DNA of 64,000 nt from Odobenus rosmarus divergens (GCF_000321225.1 NW_004450398.1:3132176-3196175), one strand, 5' to 3'; positions 42,265 through 53,139 are shown, counted from the first letter of the stretch. The notes: a model not told the origin generated them from the sequence alone. Program-made: numbers and translations.

Positions 42265-42470
42265 ATAACAACACTGGCTTGCTGGTGGTGTTTCGGTTTC
42301 CAGAACTCTTTTGGATGCTTTTTCTCATTTAGCCTTCACAGCAAACGTATGCGGGAAATGGTTTTATTCCCTGTTTTGTAAATTGAGGTGCTGAGGTCCA
42401 GAGGAGCGGGGCAGCCTGCCTCCATTCATGCAGGTTGAGCAGGTGACCGAGGTCTCTAACCGCACCTCCT
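42265..42470 (-). mobile_element. MIR SINE, antisense
   Basis: 'tttctcatttagccttcaca', 'tgttttgtaaattgaggtgc' and 'tgaggtccagaggagcgggg' follow an inverted MIR. Confidence 0.65.
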
Positions 42471-42494
42471 CCTCCCTCTGCCTTTCAGCCGCCT

Positions 42495-42960
42495 TCCCCT
42501 CCCCTGCAGTGTTCATTAGAATTATTTTATAATTAGGTAACAATCATGCCAAAAGGAATCCAGCAGAAATACATGGTGGCACAGACTTTAACAGCTCCCA
42601 CCACATTCCATCATCTGCGCGAGACCCCTGCTCTGGCTCCCGCTGCCCCCCTGAGGATTTTTCTGCATCGTGCTTATCGGGCTGCATTTTAATTGCTCGG
42701 CTTCTGCATCCACCTCCCCCAGCAGCCCTCAAGCCTGTGAAAAGAAGGGCCAAGCACTCTTTCTCTCCAGTATCCCGTGATTTTCACAAGCTCTGACCCA
42801 CAGAAAGGACCGAGTGCAATTTTTGAATAAATTCAGGCAAAGGTGGCAGCTGGTTTTCCAATACTGGATTCACCTCGATATGTGTTTAATGAAGTACCAG
42901 TTGTAAAATGGAGACGCTAAACACCCCAAAGAGGAGTGTGTTAAGCAGGTTTTGACCCTA
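42495..42960. other. Candidate conserved noncoding block
   Basis: 'agaattattttataattagg' at about 42520 and 'attttaattgctcggcttct' near 42686 lie in unique sequence without repeat signature. Inference from composition only. Confidence 0.25.
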
Positions 42961-43044
42961 TAATTTCTATTCCATTGTTCGTGCACCAGAGACATTGTGC
43001 TCTACCCCACATTAAAGAGATTGGCGATCAGTGTGCTGGTAGAC

Positions 43045-43340
43045 TGTGTGCGTATGTGTATGTGAGTGTCTGTGTCTATGTGCATGTGTCTCTATATGTA
43101 AACATATGTGTCCATCTATGTATACCCATATGCTGTAGGTACAAACATGCATTTGTGCATATGTGTGACTGTAACTATAAGCAGATGCATGTCTCTGTGC
43201 ACCCCTGAATATGTGCGACTTGTGCCTCCATATTCACATGTGTCTTTAAGGGCATATGCATGGTTCTGTGCATGCATGGTGTACCTATGTATATGTGTGT
43301 GACCACGTGCATGTGTGAGCATGTGCATGTGTTCTCTCTC
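43045..43340. repeat. Degenerate TG/TATG-rich low-complexity tract
   Basis: About 290 bases of alternating purine-pyrimidine text (GTGTATGTG, ATATGTGTC and similar), with few exact tandem units left. It explains the Cys/Val/Tyr/His-rich shadow frames at 42975-43302. Likely an old, decayed microsatellite cluster. Confidence 0.85.
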
Positions 43341-43459
43341 CACCTTCTCCTCTACTTTCCCAGTGGTCTCTGCCCATCTCTGTCCCTTAAAGTTGCTCTA
43401 TGGACTTCTTATCAGCAAACACAGACAAACCATCAGTCTTTGATTCAATTATGAGTGAA

Positions 43460-43640
43460 TATTATTCATTCTGCCTGCAAATATTTATGGGGCACCTGCT
43501 ATGTACCAGGCACTGTTCTAAGACCTGAAGATAAGGCAGGAAGAAGAAGGGGAGGAGGGAAAGTAGAGGAGGCAGAAATCCTCCCTCACTTACATTCTGG
43601 TGATGATTTCCATCATGGATCACTGGCAGAAATAATCAGT
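43460..43640 (-). mobile_element. L2 LINE 3' end, antisense
   Basis: 'atgcaaatatttatgggg'-like text, 'ctgctatgtaccaggcactg' and 'ctcccTCACTTACATTCTGG'-type continuation give an inverted L2 interrupted by a GAAG/GGAGG-rich insertion. Confidence 0.7.
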
Positions 43641-43699
43641 GACAAGTAAAATTAACAGGTCTAAAATGACGCACACAAGAATTTTTAAGAGGCTGAAAA

Positions 43700-44080
43700 T
43701 AGAAAAAAAAATAAAACAATATTGCCGACAAAATTTAAATCTGCAAAACCTGATCCAGGGGACGTGAACTTGATAGAAAGACTGGCCACAAAAGCAACAA
43801 ACGAGCAAACCGACAGAAAACCTGTAAACAGCAGAAGTGAGAGTCGGCAGAAAGTCGGTACGAGGAAAAAGATTGATCAATCAAACATTTGTTGTAAATT
43901 TTACACCGAAAATAATTGATCCCATGAAAATAATTTATGACAAATAAAGATTTTAATGGGAAAAAATGGAAACCATTAAGTTGAGCTGTAGAGAAAATTA
44001 AATCCTGGATTAAAATGGCTTAATGGAATTTGCTCTGTGAAACACGTTGCAGAAAGTGTCGCAAGAATTTTCACATCGGT
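43700..44080. other. Candidate conserved noncoding block (strongest of the AT-rich blocks)
   Basis: Unique AT-rich DNA with dense TAAT/ATTG-type cores: 'attgatcaatcaaacatttg', 'gaaaataattgatccc', 'aataatttatgacaaataaa' and 'ggattaaaatggcttaatgg'. Repeats stop at both borders. Composition is that of deeply conserved developmental enhancers, but conservation cannot be measured here. Confidence 0.35.
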
Positions 44081-44276
44081 GCATGTATTTAACTGTATAC
44101 ATAAGGTCAAACCAGGGGAGTGAAAATGGAGGGGGGCACGATATTCTTCATCTGTGCCACATAATTCATTGGTAGACTCAGCCCTTGGGCACTGGGCGAG
44201 GTGCGTGAGCTCCTTGGAACACACACAGCATCAGATTGGAGCACGGGCGGAGGTTTGCTGGTGTAGCCTCTTTGCT

Positions 44277-44440
44277 CAGAGCTTCTCGGACATTATTGTG
44301 CATTCAGGTCACCCAGTGGCCTGGTGAAAATGCAGATTCTGATGCAGCAGGTCAGGGGCCCTCGGGAGATTCTGGATTTCTAGCCAGCTCCCAGGTGATG
44401 CAGATGCTGCTGGTCTGTAGACCACACTCGGAGAATCTCC
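44277..44440 (+). mobile_element. MER5A hAT transposon, sense
   Basis: 'ctggtgaaaatgcagattct', 'tctagccagctcccaggtga' and 'tgcagatgctgctggtctgt' are MER5A. Confidence 0.9.
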
Positions 44441-44459
44441 ATCTCTGCAGACGGGGCTG

Positions 44460-44639
44460 CTCTGGGACCAGAGCACTCCTCCCCGCTCCCAGGGCTTGGA
44501 TCGGCTGTCTGCATTGCATGGTCCTTTCCAGAACGCTCCTCACCCCTCCCAAGGCTCCAGTCAATTATCTGCATTGCATCACCCCTTCCTGGAAAGTGGC
44601 TGCTGTGGTCTCGTATGCTTTGAAAAATCTGCAATGCAA
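44460..44639. repeat. 60-bp tandem repeat, two clear copies plus a weak third
   Basis: TCTGCATTGCAT occurs at 44508 and 44568, and the variant TCTGCAATGCAA at 44628, exactly 60 bp apart. Copies 1 and 2 also share 'ccaga' followed by CTCC/CCC-rich text. Because 60 is a multiple of three, shadow frames stay open on both strands (44236-44670, 44380-44727). Confidence 0.75.
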
Positions 44640-44879
44640 CAGGACCCAGGCGCTGACAAAGGCTCACTGAGCCTGCCCCTGGTATGATTGCCGATCCAGC
44701 CATTGGCCTCGGTTTGGGGATCCTCATTCCCTAATCGGAGAACTCTCAGGGATTCACTCATCAATTCCTTTTCATAGCTCCCCAGGGAGAGAGCAAGGCT
44801 TAATCCAAAGGCAGGGATCACTAAAAGTCGAGGCAGCACAGACAGGTGGAACAGGTCTAGACCCCAAAAGCTGAGGGGT

Positions 44880-44990
44880 TCTAGTTCAGAGGCTGGCCCC
44901 TGCACTCACTGGTCTCAGGCAAACCAGGGATCCCCTTTGGGCCTTTGTGTTCTTGTCCGTATAATGGGAACATGAGGCTGGAATGGCACA
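44880..44990 (+). mobile_element. MIR SINE, sense, partial
   Basis: 'cagaggctggcccctgcact' and 'tgtgttcttgtccgtataat' then 'gggaacatgaggctggaatg' weakly follow MIR. Confidence 0.5.
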
Positions 44991-44994
44991 TTTC

Positions 44995-45705
44995 CTGTAA
45001 ACCACCCCCCCCTCCAGCGCCTGGCTGGTTCGATGCTGTGTACATTCGGGTACATTCTGCCTCCAGGGGTGAGCTACGGGGGAAACTGGAGGTTTCCTGG
45101 CACCTTTTAAATCACACTCAAAGAAAGGAGATGCCAAAGACTGAATCCCAGCTGCCAATGACTGAATCCCAAGTCTAGCTGGGATGAGATTCGAATCCCA
45201 GAGGTGAACACTGCAGAAGAGCAGGACACAGAGAGGCTTTTAAAAACAGGACTCCCTTGGTCTTTCCAAGGGCAAAACAAAGCCAGCCTCGGCAGACGAA
45301 GCAGCCTTGTCTCCAGCCAGGAAGTGATGGGTCCGGGGCCCTCGGGCTTGCTACCAGAATAACTTTGGAGTCTCTTTAAGAAAAGAAAAATAAAAGAGCA
45401 AGTCAAGCACATTTTCCCCCTTTTCAGCAGCCAATGAATCTCCATTGAGTTTCAAAGTACTTAGGATTCAGAAGGGTGGGAGCCTCACAGCCCTTGGCTA
45501 TGGTCCTGAATCTGCAGTTTTTGGAACATCAGGTCCCAGGGAGCAGGCACAGGTCACAGGTGTAGGACAAAGGCAGCAATCACATAGAGCACCCTTGGCA
45601 AGAGGGTCCTCCAGAGCCCAGAGAAGGACACACCACAGCACCCCCTGGAACCCACTGGACTCCCACTGGACATGGGATTCCGAGCAGGAGAGCAGACTCA
45701 GAGCA
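44995..45705. other. Unassigned sequence with a 21-bp duplication
   Basis: A 21-bp unit containing ACTGAATCCCA is duplicated at 45133-45175. No gene or transposon recognised otherwise. Confidence 0.4.
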
Positions 45706-45709
45706 ATCC

Positions 45710-46290
45710 TTTATGGAATTAGCCTGACCCAGGCTGAAACCCAATCCTGACATTTGCAGGCAGGGTGAACTTGGCCAAGTCATTTCAACTCTGAGTCTCT
45801 GCTTCCACATCTGTAAAATGGAGCACCTATCACATCGGGTGTCATGAAGACTGGATGGGTTATTACTATAAACTAAATATGTGTGTCCTCCCCGCCAAAT
45901 TCATATATTGAAACCTAATCCCCAGTGTGATAATATTTGGAGGTGGAGCCTTTGGGAGGCGATTAGGTAGTGAGGGGGCCTCATGAATAGGATCAATGCT
46001 CTTATAAAAGAGACCCCAGAAAGTTCCCTTGCCCTTTCCACCATGTGAGAATACAGCAAGAAGATGCCATCTCTGAACCGTGAAGTGGGCTCTCAGCAGA
46101 TGTCATTTTGTCTGCTGGAGCCTTAACCTTGGACTTTCCAGCCTCCGGAACTGTGAGGAGTCCATTTCTGTTATTTATAAATAGCCCAGTCTATGGGATT
46201 TTTTGTTAAAGCAAACTGAACAGAGTAATGCGTTATTAGGCATAAAATGCTTCATAGAGGACCTAGTGGGTGGAAAAAAGCTGCTTTAGC
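45710..46290 (+). mobile_element. MIR SINE, sense, split by an MLT1 LTR
   Basis: 5' part to 45858 ('cttggccaagtcatttcaac', 'ttccacatctgtaaaatgga'). 3' part from 46232 ('ttaggcataaaatgcttcat'). Removing the LTR and one copy of GTTAT restores a continuous MIR. Confidence 0.85.
45864..46231 (+). mobile_element. MLT1A/B-like MaLR solo LTR inside MIR, 5-bp target duplication
   Basis: 'aaattcatatattgaaacct', 'gtggagcctttgggaggcga', 'tcttataaaagagaccccag' and 'ggactttccagcctccggaa' span the LTR. GTTAT at 45859-45863 and 46232-46236 is the 5-bp duplication expected for this family. No internal retroviral sequence remains. Confidence 0.92.
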
Positions 46291-46294
46291 CAAG

Positions 46295-47335
46295 GTTCCC
46301 AGTCAAGCGCACAAAGTCAACCCTGAGACAAGAGCTTTCGGGTAGGTAGTTTGTTCGGGGAAGTGACCATGGGGGACAGGAATGGGGCACAGAGAATAAT
46401 GAAACAGGGAAGGAGAGAAGTCCATAAAGGATGTGTCTTCAGGCTAGTCACCACCTTGAGGAGATGGGGTTCAGTGTCACTCGGCCAGCCCACTGTGCCG
46501 CCAGCAGTCAGCTAAACCCCCCACCCATGGACACACAAGTCCAGTAACCAGTCACTGCGTGAGACCGTAAAGTTCCATTCACACCCTTGACCTCGCTGTG
46601 TGCTCATCCCAAGAGTCTGCCCGCCTTCCAGCAAAGATGACAAAGAGTAAACAGTATATGTATTGAGCACATGACAATGTGCTAAGGGCACCCTTTGTTT
46701 CGCCAAATAACATTCACCCGTATTAGCAGACACGTTTCTAACCCCTTCCCAAATTCCTGCTGACACCTCTGCAGCCCAGGATGCTAGGGTTTTCTGTGTT
46801 CCCTGCTTCCGGGAAAGGAGGTCACAGCAGAAACCCGGGACAGGGAGAAGAATCAGTTCTCCACTTCCCAGTTCCGAGACAAGCTTTTGAATCTCGCGGC
46901 AGAAATGAGAATTCAAGAGGATCATTTTCGGAGTTTCCAATGATTTGAGCATCACGATGACAGACTCTGGGCATAGAATTGATGCTATTAATAATAGACT
47001 TGGGAGAATTCGTAATCGATCGGAGTGAGTTTTCCTGCCTTCAGGGAGTTGGAGATCGCCGGGATGGTGGGAAACAGGAGGTATTACATGCTGCTGGGTC
47101 TCTCAGAGAGACTTGAATCCATCCCTTCCCCAGGCCCACTCCCAAGGCAAGGGACCCGAAGGAAGAGGTTGGGTCTGGGGAGCTGAGAGAACAAGAGGAC
47201 ACCTGTATCTCATCCCCAGGTGCAGTTTGGGGGAAAGCCAGTGCTACAACGCCTCGCAGTCGTTCGTGCCTCCTGGAGTTCACGCCCTTGTGTAAGGCCC
47301 TCCCCTCGAGCCTGGCTTGAATTATTAACCTGCTT
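46295..47335. other. Unassigned sequence
   Basis: A MIR-like scrap ('tgtattgagcacatgacaat' then 'gtgctaagggcaccc') sits at 46655-46695. A 147-codon minus frame (46512-46955) crosses it and has no domain. Confidence 0.4.
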
Positions 47336-47339
47336 CTAA

Positions 47340-47745
47340 TGAACAGAACATGGCAGAAGTGATGAGATGCCACGTCTGAGGTCAGGTCACCAAAAGACTG
47401 TGGCTTCTGTCTTGGGTTCTCCCCTCCCCGCGCCCGTGGAAGCCAGCTGCCATGTTAGAGCTGCCCTCTGCAGAGGTCCATGTGCAAAGAACTGGCTCTG
47501 GCCAACAGCCAGCAAGGGCTTGAGGCACTCAGCCACCAGCCAGGTGGGTGAGGTTGAGGTGTCTGCAGTCCCCCCAACACCTCAGCTTCTCTGAGACCCT
47601 GAGCCAGAAGCCACTTGCTCAGCTGCATCCAGACTTGTGACTCACGGAAACCATGAGATAATAACTCATGTTCAGGGTTTGTTTGTTTTTAAGCTGATAA
47701 GTTTGGGGCAGTATTTTCTGCAGTGATAGCTAACTAATACGGCAT
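47340..47745 (+). mobile_element. MLT-type MaLR LTR, sense
   Basis: 'gaacatggcagaagtgatga', 'aaaagactgtggcttctgtc', 'gaagccagctgccatgttag', 'tgagaccctgagccagaagc' and the end 'gcagtgatagctaactaata' follow one LTR family in order. Exact subfamily uncertain. Confidence 0.75.
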
Positions 47746-47749
47746 GAGA

Positions 47750-48035
47750 GGTACCCAGACAGAGGCCTGAGGCCGCCTCCGAGCCCCCATGGACCACAAC
47801 TTGGCCCTGGAAAGTAGCCAGATGAATTCCTTGGGAATCATGTATAAGCATGTCAATCAGGGCTGGAAAAGTGGAGAAGCTCTGCCATTATGAGGCATAT
47901 GTGACAAAGATGAAATTGAGATAGAGCAAAGGGTACGTTTCTGCATGGGCGATGCACGGCCGTAGATTTCCACCTGCCACAAAGACATCACCCCCTATAA
48001 CAGCCACAGCAGTCCAGGCACATCGGTTTTTTCAT
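47750..48035. other. Unassigned sequence
   Basis: No gene or repeat recognised. Confidence 0.4.
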
Positions 48036-48039
48036 CTTA

Positions 48040-48185
48040 ACACTTGGAAACCTGTGGAAACCCTGCTCAGAGAGTTAAAGCTACTGCCCTAAAGTCACAC
48101 AGCTGGGAAATGCAAAGCTGAGATCGGAACGCAGGTCATTTGACCGTGAACTCCAGCTCAGGCCCACTACCCCGTGTTGCCTTCT
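48040..48185 (-). mobile_element. MIR SINE, antisense
   Basis: 'cctgctcagagagttaaagc' and 'tgccctaaagtcacacagct' are the inverted core. Confidence 0.8.
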
Positions 48186-48189
48186 CTGC

Positions 48190-48740
48190 CTTCCCTGGTC
48201 CCATGACCCCTGAGGGGTGAGGCTCCAGTCCACTTCCCTACTTCTGATTCTCAATGGTCTGCGAGGACTCCATTTGGACTCCCATTTTGGGGTACCGGCT
48301 TAGACCCAGGCCTAAGACCCCAATTCTGGGTCTTGTTTTCTGGGACCCTGATTTACTGAGCAGATGATTTACTCGTTTGTTAACAAAATGGCCCACCCCT
48401 CCTTGTTCAGAAAGAAGAGATAAGCAACAAAGGCCACAGCCACTTAGAGATAAAGCCCATGCCTGGCTGGAATGGTCCTGGTCTCTGAGCTGATTCACAG
48501 GGGGACAGATCAGAACTCCCTCTTGGAATGTCAATAGCCCAGAGAACTTGCCTGGTCCATCTCTCCCAAGCTATCGGAAGCTCCCTTCTCTCGGTTTAGC
48601 AGTTTGCCGATGGAGAGCGGTGGTAGGTCATCAAAGCATCTTCAGAGATGCTCTAGCCATAGCCTAGAGGATGCCTCTGGAGAGGGTCAGGGCTTTCAAG
48701 CCCATTAGTCAAGAGCCAATAAACAGCTTCATCCATCAGT
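48190..48740. other. Unassigned sequence
   Basis: A 98-codon minus frame (48238-48534) has no recognisable feature. No repeat identified. Confidence 0.4.
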
Positions 48741-48744
48741 CAGC

Positions 48745-49130
48745 ATAGGCCAGGTTTTGCTACGGTAACAAACAGCCCAGATCTCAGTGGTTTGACACAA
48801 CAGAATTTTATTTCTTGGTCGTGCTACACGGTTCCACTGGGTCATCGGGACAGTCTGCTCCACACAGTCACTCGAGCCCCACCAGCGTGAAGCCACACCA
48901 TCAAGATAGGAGGACTCCTAATTTGCTACAGCTGGGAGCACCATCTCCAAAGCACTTCAGCCCCGAAGTTCCATACGTCATTTCCAGCCTCGACGAGTAG
49001 CATGGTCCCACCTAACTCCAAGGGATCTAGAAAAGCGGCCTTCCCTGTGTCTAGGAAGGAGAAGAAAAGCTGGCATTGGGGAGCCACAATCAATGTCTGC
49101 CCCGGCGCCACTGGGATCACCACCAAGGAT
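48745..49130 (-). mobile_element. LTR-like old repeat, antisense
   Basis: 'ttttgctacggtaacaaaca', 'gatctcagtggtttgacaca', 'attttatttcttggtcgtgc' and 'ggtcccacctaactccaagg' follow a common antisense mammalian LTR. Family name uncertain. Confidence 0.6.
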
Positions 49131-49134
49131 GTAA

Positions 49135-49415
49135 GCCATGCACCAGGAGGCATCGCTAAGCGTGGGGTGACCCCGAAGGACCATCTTTTTCTTTCTTTTT
49201 TCCCCATCACAAAACAAAGTGTCTCCTATCCTCCTAGATCCATGGAACACATCCCCATCAACTCCAGGATACGACAGTGCCTCGTAAACTGGCACTTGAT
49301 AAAGTCAAAGAATATTGGGCATTACAGGGGCCTCAGGATTATCACAAGTTTTATTTGGGGCAGTTGAGGACATAAAAATCCAGAAATGGATGGGACGGAT
49401 CCAAAATTACACTTT
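49135..49415. other. Unassigned sequence
   Basis: No gene or repeat recognised. Confidence 0.4.
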
Positions 49416-49417
49416 TA

Positions 49418-49870
49418 TTCATTCCTTTAACAAACATTTTTGAGTGCCTGCTACATCCCAGGAACCAAGTTTTAAAAATAGGGATACAGAAATAAATAAG
49501 AGACTAGACTTGTCCTCAAAAAGCCCATGGAAGCCTCGTGGGGGAGACTGACATGTAAGCAAACAGATGCCACAGAGTGTGAACGGCACTGTGTGTGAGA
49601 GATAGAGAGACAGACAGAGAGACAGTGAGAAAGAGACATGTCCCATGGTGGGACACAGAAAAGGGAAGGAAGAAGACCAATGTTCCATGTGGGATAAATG
49701 TCAGGAGAAATTCTTCAGGAAGGAAGCGATGCCAAGTGAGTTTTGAAAGTAAATAGAAGCTCAGTAGGCTGGGGTGGGGCAGGCATGCCAGACTTGGGGA
49801 CAGCATGAACAAAGGCTATTTTCAGACTCAGCTCCTGCCTCCAAGTCTCTCATATCAGGTTTGCTATTCC
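49418..49870 (-). mobile_element. L2 LINE 3' region, antisense, long copy
   Basis: 'tattcattcctttaacaaac', 'ctgctacatcccaggaacca', 'ttcaggaaggaagcgatgcc' and 'gacagcatgaacaaaggct' follow an inverted L2 for about 400 bases. A GAGA/GACA-rich run (49593-49640) is embedded. Confidence 0.85.
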
Positions 49871-49879
49871 CTCACGGGG

Positions 49880-49948
49880 ATCCCTGGAATCTAGCACAGT
49901 GCCTGGCATATCATAGGTGAGTGTATATTTGTAAGTGAATGTATCTCG
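49880..49948 (+). mobile_element. L2-type 3' terminus, sense
   Basis: 'atctagcacagtgcctggca' followed by 'tatcataggtgagtgtatat' resembles the terminal L2/MIR tail. Confidence 0.55.
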
Positions 49949-50219
49949 CTGTGTCTCCTGTTCATCAGGAGGTTGTGCGCCTGGTGTTGTAACCACAGGG
50001 TAAAGGAGCCTGAAATCTCATGGCCCTCCCTCTACTGAAAGACGCTTCCTCGGGTGTTCTGGGCAGGTGGGACCCGGGCAAGGAGAGGGGCACCAAGGGC
50101 TGGGGTGGACATTTTTCAGTGCTCAGAGGCCCCACCCCTGGCAATCTCCCCGTCTGCAGGGACTCCATTTCTGAAACTCAGCACCGAGCACTAATGGATT
50201 TTCCTCCCGAGGCAAGGTG

Positions 50220-50460
50220 ATTCATTTAGTCTCACCTCTGCCTGCGTGTGAGGCATCTGGATCTGTGTTTGCTGCAATCAAACACAGAATGTGTTGTTTA
50301 AACAGTACTGTGATTATGACACAGGCAGCAAAAAAAAATTCCAAACTCAATCACATGTAGTCTGGTTGGCCAGGGGGGAAAAAAAAAGTGTTTTTGCTGC
50401 AGAACTTTAGAGAAAGGGAAACAGTTTTCATTACTGCTTTTTAGAATTTCTTAAAATATC
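50220..50460. other. Candidate conserved noncoding block
   Basis: Contains an inverted pair TGTGTTTG/CAAACACA ('gtgtttgctgcaatcaaaca') and 'gtttaaacagtactgtgatt'. Unique sequence by eye. Inference only. Confidence 0.25.
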
Positions 50461-50464
50461 CTTA

Positions 50465-50885
50465 TCAGGAATAAAACCCAGTTATATCCTTGGTGCCAGG
50501 AGTAGACTAGAAAGCCTGCTTCACATGCCTCTGGACAGCAGAGAAAAGGCAAACACCCCCCATTTGATGCTTTGAAGGAAAAATAGTTCCCCTCCTGAGC
50601 CAAAGGGACCCAGTGAATGTGTGTCTCCCTGAGCACCCAAGGAAGGACTAATCTCTGTTAAAGAAGTTATCAATTTATAGCAATCATGGATGATGTCTAT
50701 GGTGAGGAAAGTGTCACTTCTTGTTGTGAAGGACAAGGATACCCTTGCCCTCACACCCTGATAAATGAGGAAGGGTCTCCCTCCCAACCCTCCACCTGTC
50801 CTGCTCCTTACGCCTCAACCTTTGTCATTTCTGGAACCTGTTTGTTACTCAGAATGTCCAGGACAGGTGAAGAGATGCTTTTGTT
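50465..50885. other. Unassigned sequence
   Basis: Short overlapping frames, no repeat or gene recognised. Confidence 0.4.
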
Positions 50886-50888
50886 GGA

Positions 50889-51035
50889 TGGATGAGAAGA
50901 AGGGAAGGAGGGAAGAGAGATGGAAGGATGCGGGAGGATGGAAGGAGGGAGAGATAGAGGGATGCAGGGAGGGATGGAGAGAGGGAGGGATGGAGAGAGG
51001 GAGGGAAGACAGGAAGAAAATAGAGAAGGAGGGAA
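50889..51035 (+). repeat. Purine-rich GGGA/GGAT minisatellite-like tract
   Basis: About 145 bases almost free of pyrimidines. 'gggagggatggagaga' is tandemly repeated around 50968-51005. The G-runs and strand asymmetry suit triplex or G4 folding. It explains the Ser/Pro/Leu-rich minus frame at 50845-51120. Confidence 0.9.
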
Positions 51036-51039
51036 ACCT

Positions 51040-51330
51040 TACCATCTTTAAGGATTTATTGGAACCCAACACTGCATATTGTAGTCCGTAGTAGAAAGGT
51101 GCCTCTTGGTCAATCTCCAAATGGCCTGTCAGTTACTAGTTGGTGTCAAATGAATCAACAGCAACAAGGACACGGCTGTTTAACGAGTCTCCATTTTAAG
51201 AAAGTTCCCATCTTATATTCTTTATGACCAATACCACTTTAGGTTGGTGACCATTTAAAACAAGGTAAGGAAGTGAAGAGGAGCTGAGGGTACACTGAGA
51301 AAGAGAGAAATGTGGCTGACTAGAAACAAC
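51040..51330. other. Unassigned sequence
   Basis: No gene or repeat recognised. Confidence 0.4.
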
Positions 51331-51334
51331 ACAA

Positions 51335-51450
51335 ATTGCACCCCACCTCATCCTTACAGCAGCCCTACCCCTATACCCATTTTGCAGATGAGGAAGGAGA
51401 GGCTCAGAGAAGTCCAATAATTTGCCTTGAAGTAAAGCAGCCGGGAGATA
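51335..51450 (-). mobile_element. MIR SINE, antisense, partial
   Basis: 'atacccattttgcagatgag' then 'gaaggagaggctcagagaag' are the inverted core. Confidence 0.8.
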
Positions 51451-51459
51451 CAGCAGTGA

Positions 51460-51670
51460 CTATCATGTATTCAACCCACTGGAGAGTCCAGGCACTTGAC
51501 ACTCTCTATATATTATCTTACTTAATCCATACCATGCTGAGAGATAGGCATTATTATCTTCATTTTATTTTGAAGAAACTGGGGCTCTGGGTGGTGACGT
51601 GATTTGCACCAAGTTACACAAGAAATAAGTATCAGACCCGTGGTCGATATGACCCCAAAGCATTTCCTTC
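51460..51670 (-). mobile_element. MIR SINE, antisense
   Basis: 'tattatcttacttaatccat', 'gataggcattattatcttca' and 'gaagaaactggggctctggg' give a second inverted MIR directly after the first. Confidence 0.8.
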
Positions 51671-51879
51671 TCCTTTGGCACAAGAACTCCCCCACACCCT
51701 TAGGGACTGTGGTCCCCTGGAGGATTGAGTTAACACAACAAAGATAAAGACCAATCCAACTCACAGTGTATGGAGTATTTGTTGACCTTTATGAATCCTC
51801 CATTCAACAAAAAACACATGAGTGTTTTATAAAAGTCCTTTCCTGGGTGCTAAAGATAGGTCAAAGGGGCTACAAAATC

Positions 51880-52240
51880 TTTCACACTTTCCTCTTCAAG
51901 AGATGGGAGGTTTCTGCCCCAGCCTTTGGGTGGGTTCTATGACTCCTTGACCAATAAATTATGGAGGTGATATGGCCCCAGTTTCCAGCCCTAGATTTGA
52001 AGAGACTGGCTTCCACTTCCTGGGTTTTAGAATGACTGATCTGGAGGGAGCCAGCTGCCGCATAACAAGTCCAAGTATCCTGAGCCTGCCATGTTGGGAT
52101 GAAGCTCAAACTAGCCAAGCGGTGAGGCTGTGGGGAGAGAGGGCAGGGGCGGCCAGGCCCCAGCTGTTCCAACCAGCCCGGCCCAGACTCCAGATGCGTG
52201 TGTGAAGACACCCCACGGGCATTCTAGCCCCACTTGTAGC
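51880..52240 (+). mobile_element. MLT-type MaLR LTR, sense, diverged
   Basis: 'gggttctatgactccttgac', 'caataaattatggaggtgat', 'cctgccatgttgggatgaag' and 'ccaaccagcccggcccagac' fit an old LTR. Subfamily uncertain. Confidence 0.5.
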
Positions 52241-52244
52241 CTCT

Positions 52245-53000
52245 CTATCACATACAGCCTCAGACATACGTCACTCCGGACATTTAGCTTCAGACAAGGC
52301 ATCCCAGCCATCTGAGTCACATAGCTGAGGGCCCCAGTCCTTCCTCTGTCATACAAGACATCAGATAAGTAAACACCATAGACCCCAGCTATGGCTGGGT
52401 CATGCCTAACTCAGGGAGCTGGATCTGGACAAGGCACATGTCAACTTCTGAAAACCTCTTCTCATGGCCCCTTCCTGGTTCAGTCTGCTCTCCATCACCC
52501 TAACAACCAACATCCCATGACAGTCAGCAGGGGCATGATCAGAAAAGAGACTCGACCTTGGAAATGCAACCTTTATTTTCATCTCAGGGGAATGTGTCCC
52601 TGGAAGTCTCATCTAATAATTTATTTCTTTTTCTTATGAGCTCTTAGATCTCTCAGAGCCCCTGTCATTCCATGAGTCCTGGAAAGGTCCCGGTGGACCT
52701 GGATGTTGCCCAAAATGTTGGTTCCAGTAGCAGTAATAGATGAAATGCCAAAATTACATAAATCCCACGAGTCGGCTAAAAGAAGCTGTGGAGAAGGAGT
52801 TTTAGAAAATGCGGGAGTACCAGTTGGCCGTCTTTAATTGTGGTTATCTGCGTTCATCCTGTGAACCAAGAAAAGAAGAAAGATTGAACCAGGAGAGCAT
52901 ACTCGGTCTCCTCATTGCTTTATCAGGTGGTCCAGGTGAGGTCCAGATTTACTACTGGATCCCGTTTAAACCTTCTCCGCTACCCCTGCGACTCTCTACC
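52245..53000. other. Unassigned sequence
   Basis: No gene or repeat recognised; short frames only. Confidence 0.4.
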
Positions 53001-53007
53001 CTGGCCT

Positions 53008-53135
53008 CCTATTGGCATCATCTTGGAAATTCTGTTAAAAAACACCAATCAAATGAGAATCTCTGGGGATGGTGCTCAGAATAAATATTTTCAGATTCCC
53101 CCCAGGATTTTATTGTGCATGGCCAACATGGAGAA
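53008..53135 (+). mobile_element. MER5-like fragment, diverged
   Basis: 'atcatcttggaaattctgtt' and 'aaatgagaatctctggggat' resemble MER5-type text; the remainder is degenerate. Confidence 0.4.
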
Positions 53136-53139
53136 CTCT

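Noticed and set aside
43045..43340. Cys/Tyr/His-rich frame that looks like a small cysteine-rich peptide
   Set aside because: Produced by TG/TATG low-complexity DNA.
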